64,000 bases of DNA. Origin: JBCDCY01 sp039180875 (GTDB lineage Bacteria > Pseudomonadota > Alphaproteobacteria > Rhodobacterales > Rhodobacteraceae). Below are positions 36,991 through 45,548 of the stretch, one piece after another. The translations under genes and the position numbers were made by a program. The stretch covers positions 163,808-227,807 of the forward strand of contig JBCDCY010000006.1 of assembly GCA_039180875.1 (NCBI GenBank). The letters run 5' to 3'. Each line of letters opens with the position of its first letter. Position 1 is the stretch's first letter. The notes beneath the pieces were generated by a model. It worked only from the letters and a program-made list of their open reading frames with translations. It ran no database searches and was not told the DNA's origin.

Positions 36991-38959
36991 GCTGCATCTC
37001 CCATGTCAGATCCGTTGCGCGGTGAAATGGCGCAGGGATGGGAGATATCGAGGCCAGGATCGGAGATTTCTCGTCCTCGCCGATGGATGGGACGGCGGCC
37101 GGCTCCTCCTCCCGGCCCGGCTCGTGGCACAGCCCGTGGACCGTCTTGCTCCAGTAGAACGGCGCCACGATCATCTCGGCGATCGCGCGATACGCGGCCA
37201 CGGCGCCGAGCGGCCAATAGGCCGGCAGCGTCAGCACCCAGGGGAGCAGCCCGCGCCGACCCCGGGTTGCGCGAAAGGCGGCGACCAGCATCACCCCCTG
37301 CCCCATCGGCAGCGAGACGGTGAGCGCCTGCCGCAGCCAGTCGGGCATCGCCTGCCACCACTCCGCGGCGCCGCCAAGGCTCAGCACCAGGAGCAGCGCC
37401 CAGAAGAGCGGCACCGCGACATAGGCCGCCATGGCGCCGAGAAACAGCACCTGAAAGGACAGAAAACCCGGCACCCCAAGATCGCGGCAAAGCGCCATGG
37501 GCCGGCGCATATGGGTGGCCCAGGTCATGCAAAAACCCTTCAGCCAGCGGGAGCGCTGGCGGATCCAGCCGCGAAAGACGCTGTTGGCCTCCTCATAGGT
37601 GGTGCTCGCCAAGATCTCCGTGCGGTAGCCGAAGCGGCAGAGCCGCATGCCGAGGTCGGCGTCCTCCGTCACGTTGTGGGCGTCCCAGCCGCCCACCTCC
37701 TCCAGCGGGCCGCGCCGCAGGAACACGGTGGTACCGCCGAGGGGGATCGGCAGACCCATCCGGGCGACGCCCGGCAGCAGCACCCGGAACCAGATCGAGT
37801 ACTCCAGGGTGAAACAGCGGGTGAGCCAGTTCTGGCTGCTGTTGTAGAAATCCAGCGCCCCCTGCAGGCAAGCGACCCGGGCGGGCGCGGCGGCAAAGCG
37901 CGCGGCGACCGCGCGCAATTGCTGCGGCTCCGGGCGATCCTCCGCATCGTAGATGCCGATGATCTCCCCCCGGCAGAAGGACAGGGCGTAGTTCAGCGCC
38001 CGGGGCTTGGTGCGCGGCCGGCCGACCGGCACCTCGATCACCTCGATCCAGGGCGGCAGGGTGCGGGCCATCAGCGCGGCACGGGTCAGCACATCGTCGG
38101 CCTCGACCACGATCTTCACGTCCAAAAGCTCCCGCGGGTAGTCGAGCGCCGTGAGCGCCCGGAGCAGCCGATCGAGCACCGATGCTTCCGACAGAAGCGG
38201 CACGAGGAGGGAGATCACCGGCAGCCGACCGGGAAGCGGCGCGGGCGGCGCGGGCGCCGCACCTCGCCCGGCCAACAAGGCCAGGAGGCGCAGCCCAGCC
38301 GTCGCGCTGTTGCTGAGGAGAAGCGCCACCAGCACCGTCACCACCGCCGCCTCGGGAAAGATCAGCGTGAGCAGGGCAGCGACCGTCAGCAGCCGGGCGA
38401 AAAGCCGGCCGTGGCCGCGATCCTCCCATCCCCGGCAGCTATAGGCATCCGGGCAGCTCAGCCGTGCCCGCTCTGCCAACGCCGCACCAAAGGTCGCGCG
38501 GACGGCCGCATGCAGCGCGCTTTCTTTGACCAAGGCAAAGGCCACGGGCTGCGGCAGATCGGCGGTCGCGATCCGCACGGCGTCCATCTCCGCCGGATCG
38601 ACGATCGCGATCCAGGTGACGCCTGCCTGGCGCTTCCAGGGGAGGAAGCTGTGCTTCAGGCAAAGGGCGGGATCGCGCCCCGCCAACAGGGTCGGATCGC
38701 ACGGCTCCGCCGCCAGATCGGCAGTGGGCAGCAAGTGCTGCCCCGCCAGCGCGTCGATGATCGCCGCCTCCGGCACCAGATCGTTGGCCGCCAGCACCTG
38801 GCCGAGGCGCACCCCGCTTTGGCGTTGCAGCCATAGCGCCCGGGCAAGCTCCGCCCGCCCGATCAGGCCGCGATCGCAGAGGATCCGGCCCAAGCGGGGC
38901 GGCGCCGCGTCCTGCGGCGCCTGAATGGCGAACGCCGGCTCTCCCCCCGGAGCGGTCAC
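36851..38959 (-). CDS. BcsA-like glycosyltransferase family 2 with N-terminal MshEN domain
   Basis: About 702 residues from GTG 38959, chosen because AGGGGA lies six bases upstream; GTG 38974 is in frame with a poorer site. Residues ~20-80 (RLGRILCDRGLIGRAELARAL... RLGQVLAANDLV) repeat an RLGxxLxxxGLI pattern typical of MshEN domains, known c-di-GMP receptors of GspE/MshE-type ATPases. A membrane segment near 185-225 leads into a GT2 domain with YDAEDRPEP (DxD), NVTEDADLGMRL (TED) and QRSRWLKG, the QxxRW motif of processive synthases. Four to five membrane helices follow. The C-terminal ~45 residues overlap the next gene. It is likely an inner-membrane polysaccharide synthase. Confidence 0.83.
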   Translation of the reverse strand: MTAPGGEPAFAIQAPQDAAPPRLGRILCDRGLIGRAELARALWLQRQSGVRLGQVLAANDLVPEAAIIDALAGQHLLPTADLAAEPCDPTLLAGRDPALCLKHSFLPWKRQAGVTWIAIVDPAEMDAVRIATADLPQPVAFALVKESALHAAVRATFGAALAERARLSCPDAYSCRGWEDRGHGRLFARLLTVAALLTLIFPEAAVVTVLVALLLSNSATAGLRLLALLAGRGAAPAPPAPLPGRLPVISLLVPLLSEASVLDRLLRALTALDYPRELLDVKIVVEADDVLTRAALMARTLPPWIEVIEVPVGRPRTKPRALNYALSFCRGEIIGIYDAEDRPEPQQLRAVAARFAAAPARVACLQGALDFYNSSQNWLTRCFTLEYSIWFRVLLPGVARMGLPIPLGGTTVFLRRGPLEEVGGWDAHNVTEDADLGMRLCRFGYRTEILASTTYEEANSVFRGWIRQRSRWLKGFCMTWATHMRRPMALCRDLGVPGFLSFQVLFLGAMAAYVAVPLFWALLLVLSLGGAAEWWQAMPDWLRQALTVSLPMGQGVMLVAAFRATRGRRGLLPWVLTLPAYWPLGAVAAYRAIAEMIVAPFYWSKTVHGLCHEPGREEEPAAVPSIGEDEKSPILASISPIPAPFHRATDLTWEMQHDEPDPAEPVGHRRSRRGPDRIVAAAAGRGSHARRRAAGLSTHHAR

Positions 38960-39028
38960 GAACTGTCCCCTCACGCCTCACTCGCGTAAAGGTTGTTTCG
39001 TGAGCCTTAAGTTAGAGTTAAACGGGAC

Positions 39029-40234
39029 TTAACCGCGCTGGGTCGTCATCGCCGAGACGAACCGCTCGAACAGATAGTAGCTGTCCTGGGGCCCCGGGCT
39101 TGCCTCCGGATGGTACTGCACCGAGAAAACCGGGCGGTCGCGCAGCCGCAGACCGCAGTTGGAGCCGTCGAAGAGGGAGACATGGGTCTCGATCACCCCC
39201 TCCGGCAAGGTCTGGCTGTCGACGGCGAAGCCATGGTTCATCGAGGTGATCTCGACCTTGCCGGTCTCCAGATCCTTTACCGGATGGTTGGCGCCGTGAT
39301 GACCGTGGTTCATCTTCAGCGTCCGCGCGCCGAGGGCGAGGGCCAGCATCTGATGGCCAAGGCAGATGCCGAAGACCGGCACGTCAGTCTTTTCGAGCAC
39401 CGCCTTGATCATCGGCACGGCGTATTCCGCCGTCGCCGCCGGATCGCCCGGACCATTGGAGAGAAAGACCCCGTCCGGCTTCTCCGCCAGCACCTCGTCT
39501 GCCGAGGCGGTGGCGGGCAGCACCACGATCTGGCAGCCGGCCGAGGTCAGGCAGCGCAGGATGTTACGCTTGGCGCCGTAGTCGATCGCGACGACCCGGG
39601 GGCCGGGCGCGGTGCGCTCCCCATACCCCGCTGGCCAGGTCCAGCGTCCACCGTTCCAGGCATGGGCGTCCGGCACCGTCACCTCCCGCGCCAGATCGAC
39701 GCCGGTGAGGCCACCGAAGGCTTGCGCGGCCTCCTGCAAGGCGGCGAGGTCGAAGCGCCCGTCTGCCGCGTGGGCGACGGCAGCGTGAGGCGCACCGAGG
39801 CGCCGGATAGTGCGCGTCAGGCGCCGCGTATCGACGCCGGCCACACCGATGCGACCATGCTCGGCGAGCCAGGCGTCGAGCTCCCCATCGGCGCGCCAGT
39901 TGGAGGCGCGGGTGGGTGTCCAGCGCACGATCATGCCAGCGGCCACCGGGGCTGCCCGCTCATCATCCTCGAGCGTCACGCCGGTATTGCCGATATGGGG
40001 AAAGGTGAAGGCCACGATCTGCCCGGCGTAGGAGGGATCGGTCATGATCTCCTGATAGCCGGTCATGGCGGTGTTGAAGCAAAGCTCGGCCGCCGCGACC
40101 CCCTCCGCCCCAAAGCCCGCGCCGAAGAACACCGTGCCGTCCGACAGCATGATGCAGCCGGTGGGCGCATGACCCGCCTCGGGCGCCACGGCCCCGTCGG
40201 TCAGCCGCGCGACGGTGGTTTCATTGCTGGACAT
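39029..40234 (-). CDS. carA: Carbamoyl-phosphate synthase small subunit
   Basis: A 401-residue glutaminase subunit that supplies ammonia for carbamoyl phosphate, used in arginine and pyrimidine synthesis. It shows the N-terminal LSDGTVFFGAGFGA and FNTAMTGYQEIMTDPSYAGQI, the amidotransferase nucleophile in FGICLGHQML, and HPEASPGPQDS near the end. ATG 40234 follows AGGGGGG; an upstream in-frame start at 40297 is not needed. The large subunit gene carB is not in the window. It diverges from the GatB/YqeY gene, a pairing I associate with Rhodobacterales. Confidence 0.95.
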   Translation of the reverse strand: MSSNETTVARLTDGAVAPEAGHAPTGCIMLSDGTVFFGAGFGAEGVAAAELCFNTAMTGYQEIMTDPSYAGQIVAFTFPHIGNTGVTLEDDERAAPVAAGMIVRWTPTRASNWRADGELDAWLAEHGRIGVAGVDTRRLTRTIRRLGAPHAAVAHAADGRFDLAALQEAAQAFGGLTGVDLAREVTVPDAHAWNGGRWTWPAGYGERTAPGPRVVAIDYGAKRNILRCLTSAGCQIVVLPATASADEVLAEKPDGVFLSNGPGDPAATAEYAVPMIKAVLEKTDVPVFGICLGHQMLALALGARTLKMNHGHHGANHPVKDLETGKVEITSMNHGFAVDSQTLPEGVIETHVSLFDGSNCGLRLRDRPVFSVQYHPEASPGPQDSYYLFERFVSAMTTQRG

Positions 40235-40343
40235 CGCACCCCCCTGGGCACCCCCTTGGCGCTGCCGGACCCTAGTGAGGCGCCCGAAGGGGGTCAAGCA
40301 TCGGGCGATTTGCGTTTTCCAGTGTTTTCAATGGCTTGGAAAT

Positions 40344-40372
40344 TTGAACGTCGGCGCTTGAGCGCCTATATC
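40344..40372 (+). promoter_or_regulatory. Sigma-70 type promoter upstream of GatB/YqeY gene
   Basis: TTGAAC (40344-40349), a 17-bp spacer and TATATC (40367-40372) on the plus strand closely match the -35 and -10 consensus, 53 bp before the GatB/YqeY start. It is the best-looking promoter seen in the window. It lies in the 190-bp gap shared with carA on the other strand. Confidence 0.6.
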
Positions 40373-40424
40373 TCCACCCGGTGCGGGATGAGGGATCCCG
40401 GCCAATCAACACAGGACCAGTTCC

Positions 40425-40877
40425 ATGCGCGAGACGCTGCAAAAGGCGCTCAAACAGGCCATGAAAGCTCAGGATCGGACCCGGCTCGGCACGCTGCGGC
40501 TGATCAATGCCGCGATCAAGGACCGCGACATCGCCGTCCGCGGCTCCGACCGAGCGGATGGCGTCACCGATGCCGAGATCCGGGAAATCCTGGCCAAGAT
40601 GATCAAGCAGCGCCGCGAAAGCGCCCGGGCCTATGAGGAAGGCGGCCGGCTGGAGCTCGCCGCACAGGAACAGGCCGAGATCGCGGTGATCGAGGAGTAT
40701 CTGCCCCGCCAGCTGTGCGACGACGAGGTTCGGCAAGCGGTGGCGGAGGCGATCCGCGCGACCGACGCCTCCTCCATCCGCGACATGGGCAAGGTGATGG
40801 GCACGCTGAAGCAGCGTTATGCCGGCCAGATGGATTTCGCCAAGGCCGGGGCGGAGGTGCGCTCTGCCCTGGGCTAG
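40425..40877 (+). CDS. GatB/YqeY domain protein
   Basis: 150 residues, with MRETLQKALKQAMKAQDRTRLGTLRLINAAIKD and YEEGGRLELAAQEQAEIAVIEEYLPRQL, the usual signature of stand-alone YqeY proteins. It resembles the C-terminal helical tail of the GatB tRNA amidotransferase subunit, but its role on its own is unclear and probably linked to tRNA-dependent reactions or tRNA binding. It has a strong promoter upstream and ends in a CTAG that is also the stop region of the convergent galM. Confidence 0.9.
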   Translation: MRETLQKALKQAMKAQDRTRLGTLRLINAAIKDRDIAVRGSDRADGVTDAEIREILAKMIKQRRESARAYEEGGRLELAAQEQAEIAVIEEYLPRQLCDDEVRQAVAEAIRATDASSIRDMGKVMGTLKQRYAGQMDFAKAGAEVRSALG

Positions 40878-41875
40878 CGCCCGGCGCTCTCTGAGATATC
40901 GACCACAAGCCGCTGGAAATAAGGGTTTTCGGGCGTTCGGATGATGCTCGGGAAGTGCGGCTGGTTGGGCGCGTCCGGAAAGTGCTGCGCCTCGAGGCAG
41001 AGGCCGCAATAGGGGCCGAGCCGCTCACCGGAGAGACCGGGGCGCGCGATCTCGAACGGATGGGCGTCGAAAAGCTGCACGCCCGGCTCCTCGGTCCAGA
41101 GCGAAAGGCCGAGGCCCGTCTCGTCCGAGCGCAGGCGCGCGGCGGGCTCGGTCGGGTCCCGGCCGTCGCGGAAGACCAGGCAATGGTCGATGCCGAGCCC
41201 CTCGGGATCGGCCTCCCACAGCGTCCGCGCGGCGCGAAAGTCGAAGCGGGTACCGTCGACTGAAGCGAGCTCACCTGTCGGGATTTGTGTCTCATTCACA
41301 GGCAGATACCGGTCGACATCCATCTGGAGTCTGAGGTCGCGGATCCCGCCGATCGCCCCGAGCGTGTAGTAGTTGTGGTGCGCCATATTGATCGGCGTGG
41401 GCCTGTCGGGGCGGCCTGCCATCTCGCAGGTCAGGCGGGTGCCGCTGAGGCGGTAGGTGACGCTGAACACAACCGCACCCGGATAGCCCTGGTCGCCGTC
41501 GGGGCTGAGGTAGCTGAGGCGAACCGCGCGGTCGCCATCGGCCTCCATCTCCCAGACGGTTTTGCCGAGACCGCGCGGGCCCCCGTGCAGGTGATTCGGG
41601 CCGTTGTTCACCGGCAGCACGATCTCCTGCCCGTCGAGGCGGAACCGCCCATCGGCGATCCGGTTCGCAACACGGCCGACGACGGCGCCGAAATAGCGGG
41701 AGTGCTCGGGATAGTCCGCCACATCGCGAAAGCCGAGGGTGACGGGGACCTCGCGCGGGCCCACCCGCCACTCCCGGATCACGGCGCCGTAGCTCAGGAT
41801 GTGGAGGCGGGCCTCGGCGCTCTCCAGCACCGCCTCGTGCACCTCGCGCCCGTCGATCTTGCCGGTGAGCTTCAT
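40874..41875 (-). CDS. galM: Aldose 1-epimerase (galactose mutarotase)
   Basis: A 333-residue enzyme interconverting alpha and beta anomers of aldoses. It shows NNGPNHLHGGPRG with the active-site histidine region, NMAHHNYYTLG, and the catalytic glutamate in GLCLEAQHFPDAPNQP. Length and motif order match GalM. The start ATG 41875 overlaps the end of the LDH2-type gene by 4 bp (ATGA), suggesting a two-gene operon for sugar-acid or sugar metabolism. Its stop overlaps that of the convergent GatB/YqeY gene. Confidence 0.9.
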   Translation of the reverse strand: MKLTGKIDGREVHEAVLESAEARLHILSYGAVIREWRVGPREVPVTLGFRDVADYPEHSRYFGAVVGRVANRIADGRFRLDGQEIVLPVNNGPNHLHGGPRGLGKTVWEMEADGDRAVRLSYLSPDGDQGYPGAVVFSVTYRLSGTRLTCEMAGRPDRPTPINMAHHNYYTLGAIGGIRDLRLQMDVDRYLPVNETQIPTGELASVDGTRFDFRAARTLWEADPEGLGIDHCLVFRDGRDPTEPAARLRSDETGLGLSLWTEEPGVQLFDAHPFEIARPGLSGERLGPYCGLCLEAQHFPDAPNQPHFPSIIRTPENPYFQRLVVDISESAGR

Positions 41876-42888
41876 TCGGCGAGCGCCTGGATCTCGGCGA
41901 GCAGGGCCGGCGCGACGGCGATGCCCTCCCGTTCCGCCGCCGCCCGCGCCGCGAGCCGCCGGGTGCCGGGGAGGCGGGCGCCCACCTCCGCATAGGCCGC
42001 TGCGAGGTCCCCCATCCTCGCGCCGAACGCGCCGCCCGAGAGCGCGCTCACATCGACTGCCAGGATGGTCTGGCCGATCGCCGGCGGACCGCCCTCCGCG
42101 TTCATCAGCGAGCTCGCTTCAAAGCCGAATTGCGCGCCGGCGAGCGCCGCGGCCATGACCTCCACCATCAGCGCCAGCGCCGCGCCCTTCGCCTCGCCGA
42201 TGGCGATCATGGAGCCGGCGATGGCCGCCGCCGGATCGGTCGTGGGCTGGCCTTCGGGGTCGAGCGCCCAACCCTCCGGGATCGTCTCGCCCGCCTTCTG
42301 GGCCGCGAGGATCTTACCCCGCGCCACCCGGGAGAGCGCCAGGTCGATGACCAGCGGCGGCCCCTCCGCCATTGGTGCCGCGAAGGCGATCGGGTTGGTG
42401 CCGAGGAGCGGTCGCGCGGCGCCTGCGGGCGCGATGGCTCGGGGCGAGTTGCCGTAGATGAAGGCGGCGAGGCCCTCCGCTGCTAGATCCTCGCAGGGGT
42501 GGCCAGCCACGCCGAAATGATGGGAGCGGTGGATGGCCGCCGCCGCGATCCCGTGGGTCCGGGCGCGGGCGCCGAGCTCCGGCAGCGCAACCGCCATGGC
42601 GGGATAGGCGAAGCCATGGGCCGCATCGATGCGGAGCGCGGCGGGGCGCACCTCCTCGACACGGGGCTCGGCGTGGCCGTCCACCTTGCCGACCCGGGAC
42701 TGCGCCGCATAGGACGGCAGGCGCGAGAGGCCGTGGCCGCGCTGGCCGTCCGCCTCCGCCCGCACCAGCGCGGCGGCGACAATCGCGGCATTCGCGGGGC
42801 TTGTGTCGGCCCGCTCAAGCGCCCGGGCAAGCAGGGCCTGGGCGGCGTCGAGGCTCAGGCGCGTGGGCCCCGTCACGCGCCGACCCAC
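41872..42888 (-). CDS. LDH2-type malate / L-lactate / ureidoglycolate dehydrogenase
   Basis: A 338-residue NAD(P)H-dependent oxidoreductase of the LDH2/MDH2 family. It has DGQRGHGLSRLPSY near the N-terminus with the conserved His, HRSHHFGVAGH, the NAD-binding LGTNPIAFAAP and KGAALALMVEVMAAALAG. Members reduce or oxidise 2-hydroxy acids, sulfolactate among them. The choice of a substrate here is open. GTG 42888 is the start; a second GTG at 42876 is possible. It overlaps galM by 4 bp. The nearby SuyAB-like genes make a sulfolactate-type substrate imaginable but unproven. Confidence 0.84.
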   Translation of the reverse strand: MGRRVTGPTRLSLDAAQALLARALERADTSPANAAIVAAALVRAEADGQRGHGLSRLPSYAAQSRVGKVDGHAEPRVEEVRPAALRIDAAHGFAYPAMAVALPELGARARTHGIAAAAIHRSHHFGVAGHPCEDLAAEGLAAFIYGNSPRAIAPAGAARPLLGTNPIAFAAPMAEGPPLVIDLALSRVARGKILAAQKAGETIPEGWALDPEGQPTTDPAAAIAGSMIAIGEAKGAALALMVEVMAAALAGAQFGFEASSLMNAEGGPPAIGQTILAVDVSALSGGAFGARMGDLAAAYAEVGARLPGTRRLAARAAAEREGIAVAPALLAEIQALAE

Positions 42889-42942
42889 TGAGACAAAACC
42901 AGCGGGCCGCCCAGCAAAGCCGAACCACCCGCCTCACCGCAT

Positions 42943-43009
42943 CGCCCCGGCCCCCGAGCCGGGGCCTCTCCCCCTCGAAGGGCGGGGTCCCGGGTCAAGC
43001 CCGGGACGG
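42943..43009. repeat. REP-like palindrome (copy C)
   Basis: Same outer-arm design as the element at 2128-2192: CGCCCCGG...GAGCCGGGGCCTC, a C- and G-rich centre, then GGTCCCGGGTCAAGCCCGGG. It ends 27 bp from the 3' end of the minus-strand UxaA-type large-subunit gene, so it lies just downstream of that gene's stop. Confidence 0.7.
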
Positions 43010-43035
43010 TGCGGGGTCGCGGGCGCATGGACGGC

Positions 43036-44217
43036 TCAGGCGGAGCGGTAGAGCTTGGTCATCACGAACTCCCGATGGCCGAGCGCTTCGGCTGCCGTCG
43101 CCCGCCCGTTCGCCGTCCGCTTGATCATCTCGATCAGCGCATCGCCTGCCTGGTCAATCGTCATCTCCCGCGTCAGCACGCCGGTGACGTCCACGTCGAT
43201 ATGCTCCGACATGGTCCTAAGCGTCCGCGGATTGCCGGAGATCTTGATGACCGGCACGATCGGGTTGCCTACCACGTTGCCCTGCCCCGTCGGAAAGGTG
43301 TGGATGACGTAGCCCGCCGCCGCCATCAGCGTGACGCATTCCGCCGCGGCCGAGGATGTGTCCATGAAGTAGAGGCCCGCGCCTTTCGCCGGCTCCTCCG
43401 CCGGGCCGAGGGCGTCGATATAGGTCGAGGTGCGCCCGATCTTCTCCAGGTTCCCCAGCGCTTTCTCCTCGATGGTCGAGAGGCCGCCGAGGATATTGCC
43501 CTTTGTCGGCTGGCTGTCGGAGAGGTCGGAGGTCTTGTGCGCCTCGATCACATCGTCCTGGTAGGCCTGGAAGATCTTCATGAACTTCGCGCCGGCCTCC
43601 GGCGTCGCCGCGCGCTTCTCGCAGATATGCTCGGCCCCGGTGATCTCGGAGGTCTCGCCGAAACAGCCATAGAGCCCATGCGGCAGCAGCTTGTCGTACA
43701 TGTTGCCGACGGTCGGGCAGGACGAGAGGCCGGTCGTAGTGTCGGACTCGCCGCATTTGGTGGAGACCCAAAGCTCGGTGAGCGGGCAGTCTTCCTTCTG
43801 CAACTCCGTCGCCCAGTGGACGTAGTCCTTGGCGGTCCAGCTCGCCTGGCGGATCGTCTCGAAGTCGCCCTTCTGCTCGATGGAGAAGCCGGTCACGGGC
43901 TTGCCGGTCTCTGCGATACCGTCGACGATGGTCTGGGTCCATTCGGGCTCGATGCCGATCACCACGACCGCAGCGACGTTGGGATTGGCGCCGGTGCCGA
44001 TCATCGTGCGGAAATGCAGGTCCAGATCCTCGCCGAACTGCAGCCGGCCATAGGCATGGGGCAATGCCATCGTGCCCTTGACGTTGTTGGCCACCGCCTC
44101 GCAGGCCGCGTTAGAGATGTCGTCGACCGGCAGGATGATGACGTGGTTCCTCACGCCCACGCGGCCGTTTTCCCGCCGCCAGGCCTGCACCGTTTCGCTT
44201 GTGGCATCAAAGGGCAT
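43036..44217 (-). CDS. UxaA family hydrolyase large subunit, SuyB / altronate dehydratase type
   Basis: A 393-residue lyase large subunit with the core GRVGVRNHVIILPVDDISN, CGESDTTTGLSSCPTVGN, GCFGETSEITGAEHI and the terminal DVDVTGVLTRE block. UxaA-family enzymes dehydrate altronate or galactarate; the split two-gene form closest to this is (2R)-sulfolactate sulfo-lyase SuyAB. Several conserved Cys, including CGES and SSCP, could bind a metal or iron-sulfur centre. The matching SAF-domain small subunit is at 44712, separated by a cupin gene, in one minus-strand operon. I favour a sulfolactate-type or sugar-acid lyase and leave the symbol blank. Confidence 0.72.
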   Translation of the reverse strand: MPFDATSETVQAWRRENGRVGVRNHVIILPVDDISNAACEAVANNVKGTMALPHAYGRLQFGEDLDLHFRTMIGTGANPNVAAVVVIGIEPEWTQTIVDGIAETGKPVTGFSIEQKGDFETIRQASWTAKDYVHWATELQKEDCPLTELWVSTKCGESDTTTGLSSCPTVGNMYDKLLPHGLYGCFGETSEITGAEHICEKRAATPEAGAKFMKIFQAYQDDVIEAHKTSDLSDSQPTKGNILGGLSTIEEKALGNLEKIGRTSTYIDALGPAEEPAKGAGLYFMDTSSAAAECVTLMAAAGYVIHTFPTGQGNVVGNPIVPVIKISGNPRTLRTMSEHIDVDVTGVLTREMTIDQAGDALIEMIKRTANGRATAAEALGHREFVMTKLYRSA

Positions 44218-44256
44218 GATCCGTCCTCTCTTGGCCTCCTCTGGCGGTCCCGGACG

Positions 44257-44706
44257 TCAAAGCGGCGGGCCGACGAACTCCACGTCGTAGCGCGCGCCGA
44301 TCTCCTCGATCCGCGCCGTGTCACGGCCGGGCTGCAATCCCTCGGCCTCCACCTCTCGGAACAGACCCTCGCCGCGCCCGGGCGACAGCATCACCAGGAC
44401 GCGCGATGGCCCCGGGCCGAGGCCCTTGAAGGCATGCGGGATGCCCGGCGGGATCAGGATCGTGTAGCCGGGATCTCCCGCCGTCTCCTCGCCATCGGCA
44501 TGGAAGAGAACGCGGCCCGAGAGCACCGTGAAGAGTTCATGCTCCGTGTGGTGGATGTGGAGCGGCGGGCCGCTTCCCTCCGGGATCTCTTCCTCGAACA
44601 CCGCGAAGGCGCCGTCCGTGTCGCCGGGCGTCACCCGAAACCAGCGGCGCAGGTTGAAGGCGCGGTTCGCTTCCCCGCCTTCGGGGCCGTGGATCAACGC
44701 CGGCAT
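44257..44706 (-). CDS. Cupin domain protein
   Basis: A 149-residue single-domain cupin. The metal-binding cupin motif 1 is GPPLHIHHTEHELFTVLSG (HxH, then E), and motif 2 is GYTILIPPGIPHAFKGL with the third histidine. It may be an isomerase, dioxygenase or small-molecule sensor. It lies between the two subunits of the UxaA/SuyAB-like lyase with gaps of 5 and 39 bp, so it is presumably a functional partner in the same pathway. The start at 44706 is supported by GGTAGCCGCG upstream; no signal peptide is seen. Confidence 0.78.
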   Translation of the reverse strand: MPALIHGPEGGEANRAFNLRRWFRVTPGDTDGAFAVFEEEIPEGSGPPLHIHHTEHELFTVLSGRVLFHADGEETAGDPGYTILIPPGIPHAFKGLGPGPSRVLVMLSPGRGEGLFREVEAEGLQPGRDTARIEEIGARYDVEFVGPPL

Positions 44707-44711
44707 CGCGG

Positions 44712-44999
44712 CTACCAGCGCTTGGTCTTGAGGTTGTGGACGTGGACGTGACCGCCCTCTTCAACCGGGCCGATCATGCGGCCGATATCCTCGCCGTACT
44801 TCACCACGGTGTCGCCCTCGGCCAGCGGGGCGAGGGCCACCTTGTGGCCGATCGGGATGTCGGCCTTGGCGGTCAGGCGAAAGTCGGAGTTGTCCTCGGT
44901 GACGACGCAGAGCATCTCGGTGCCGGCCGCGAGGCCCTCGACGACGACGACGCCGACATTATCGCCCTTGTGGTGGACCAGAAGCTGGGGAATGGACAT
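44712..44999 (-). CDS. UxaA family small subunit (SAF domain), SuyA type
   Basis: A 95-residue SAF domain protein: LVHHKGDNVGVVVVEG, DIPIGHKVALAPLAEGDTVVKYGEDIGR and the terminal GGHVHVHNLKTKRW, the last being the conserved tail of SuyA/altronate dehydratase small subunits. It pairs with the large subunit at 43036. First gene of a three-gene unit (small subunit, cupin, large subunit). ATG 44999 is followed by the fold at once, with GGGCGCCC upstream. Substrate uncertain, most probably sulfolactate or a sugar acid. Confidence 0.8.
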   Translation of the reverse strand: MSIPQLLVHHKGDNVGVVVVEGLAAGTEMLCVVTEDNSDFRLTAKADIPIGHKVALAPLAEGDTVVKYGEDIGRMIGPVEEGGHVHVHNLKTKRW

Positions 45000-45065
45000 G
45001 GGCGCCCGCCCTCCGATGTGTGACGGGCGAGAGATCGCATAGGCCGGGGGGTGGCGTCCAGGGGC

Positions 45066-45518
45066 TCAGCCCGCGCCGGAGGAGACGGCCTGCCAGCGTC
45101 GGGCGATCTCGGCCGGGCTCACCTCCTCCACCGTCTGGGCGATGAACCAGGCATAGCCGTACGGATCGGCCACGAGGCCGGAGCGCTCGCCATGGAATTG
45201 GTCGCGGAGGGGGCGAAGCTCCGTCGCGCCGGCTGCCAGGGCCTGGGCGAAGGTGGCGTCGGCATCCTCGACCGCGAGATGCAGCTTCACCGGTGAGCCG
45301 CCCACCGTCTCCGGCGCCAGGGCGCCGAAGTCGGGATGCTCGTCCGACAGCATCAGCCGGCTCGCCCCGAGCTGCATCTCGGCATGGCTGATGCTGCTGC
45401 CGTCGGCGCCAGCGAGGCGAAAGACTTCCTCGGCGCCGAACGCCTTTTCGTAGAACGCGATGGCCTCCGCCGCGCCGTTGACGGCCAGGTAGACGGTGAG
45501 TTGTTGGAGCTCGGCCAT
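45066..45518 (-). CDS. VOC family (glyoxalase-like / PhnB-like) protein
   Basis: A 150-residue single-unit protein of the vicinal oxygen chelate superfamily: LTVYLAVNGAAEAIAFYEKAFGAEEVFRLAG, then HAEMQLGASRLMLSDEHP and PVKLHLAVEDADATFAQALAAGA, DPYGYAWFIAQT. It resembles PhnB-like proteins and bleomycin-resistance relatives; function is unknown. The start ATG 45518 has GGGAGG upstream, and the longer open frame beyond it is not supported. It diverges from the TetR regulator gene over a perfect 14-bp palindrome, which suggests repression by that regulator. Confidence 0.87.
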   Translation of the reverse strand: MAELQQLTVYLAVNGAAEAIAFYEKAFGAEEVFRLAGADGSSISHAEMQLGASRLMLSDEHPDFGALAPETVGGSPVKLHLAVEDADATFAQALAAGATELRPLRDQFHGERSGLVADPYGYAWFIAQTVEEVSPAEIARRWQAVSSGAG

Positions 45519-45548
45519 GGTCGCCTCCCTTGCGTTTGCCGGATAGAT

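Noticed and set aside
36896..38836. 646-codon open frame on the plus strand opposite the glycosyltransferase
   Set aside because: Its translation has antisense composition (Arg, Gln, His, Gly rich), while the minus strand carries the GT2 motifs.
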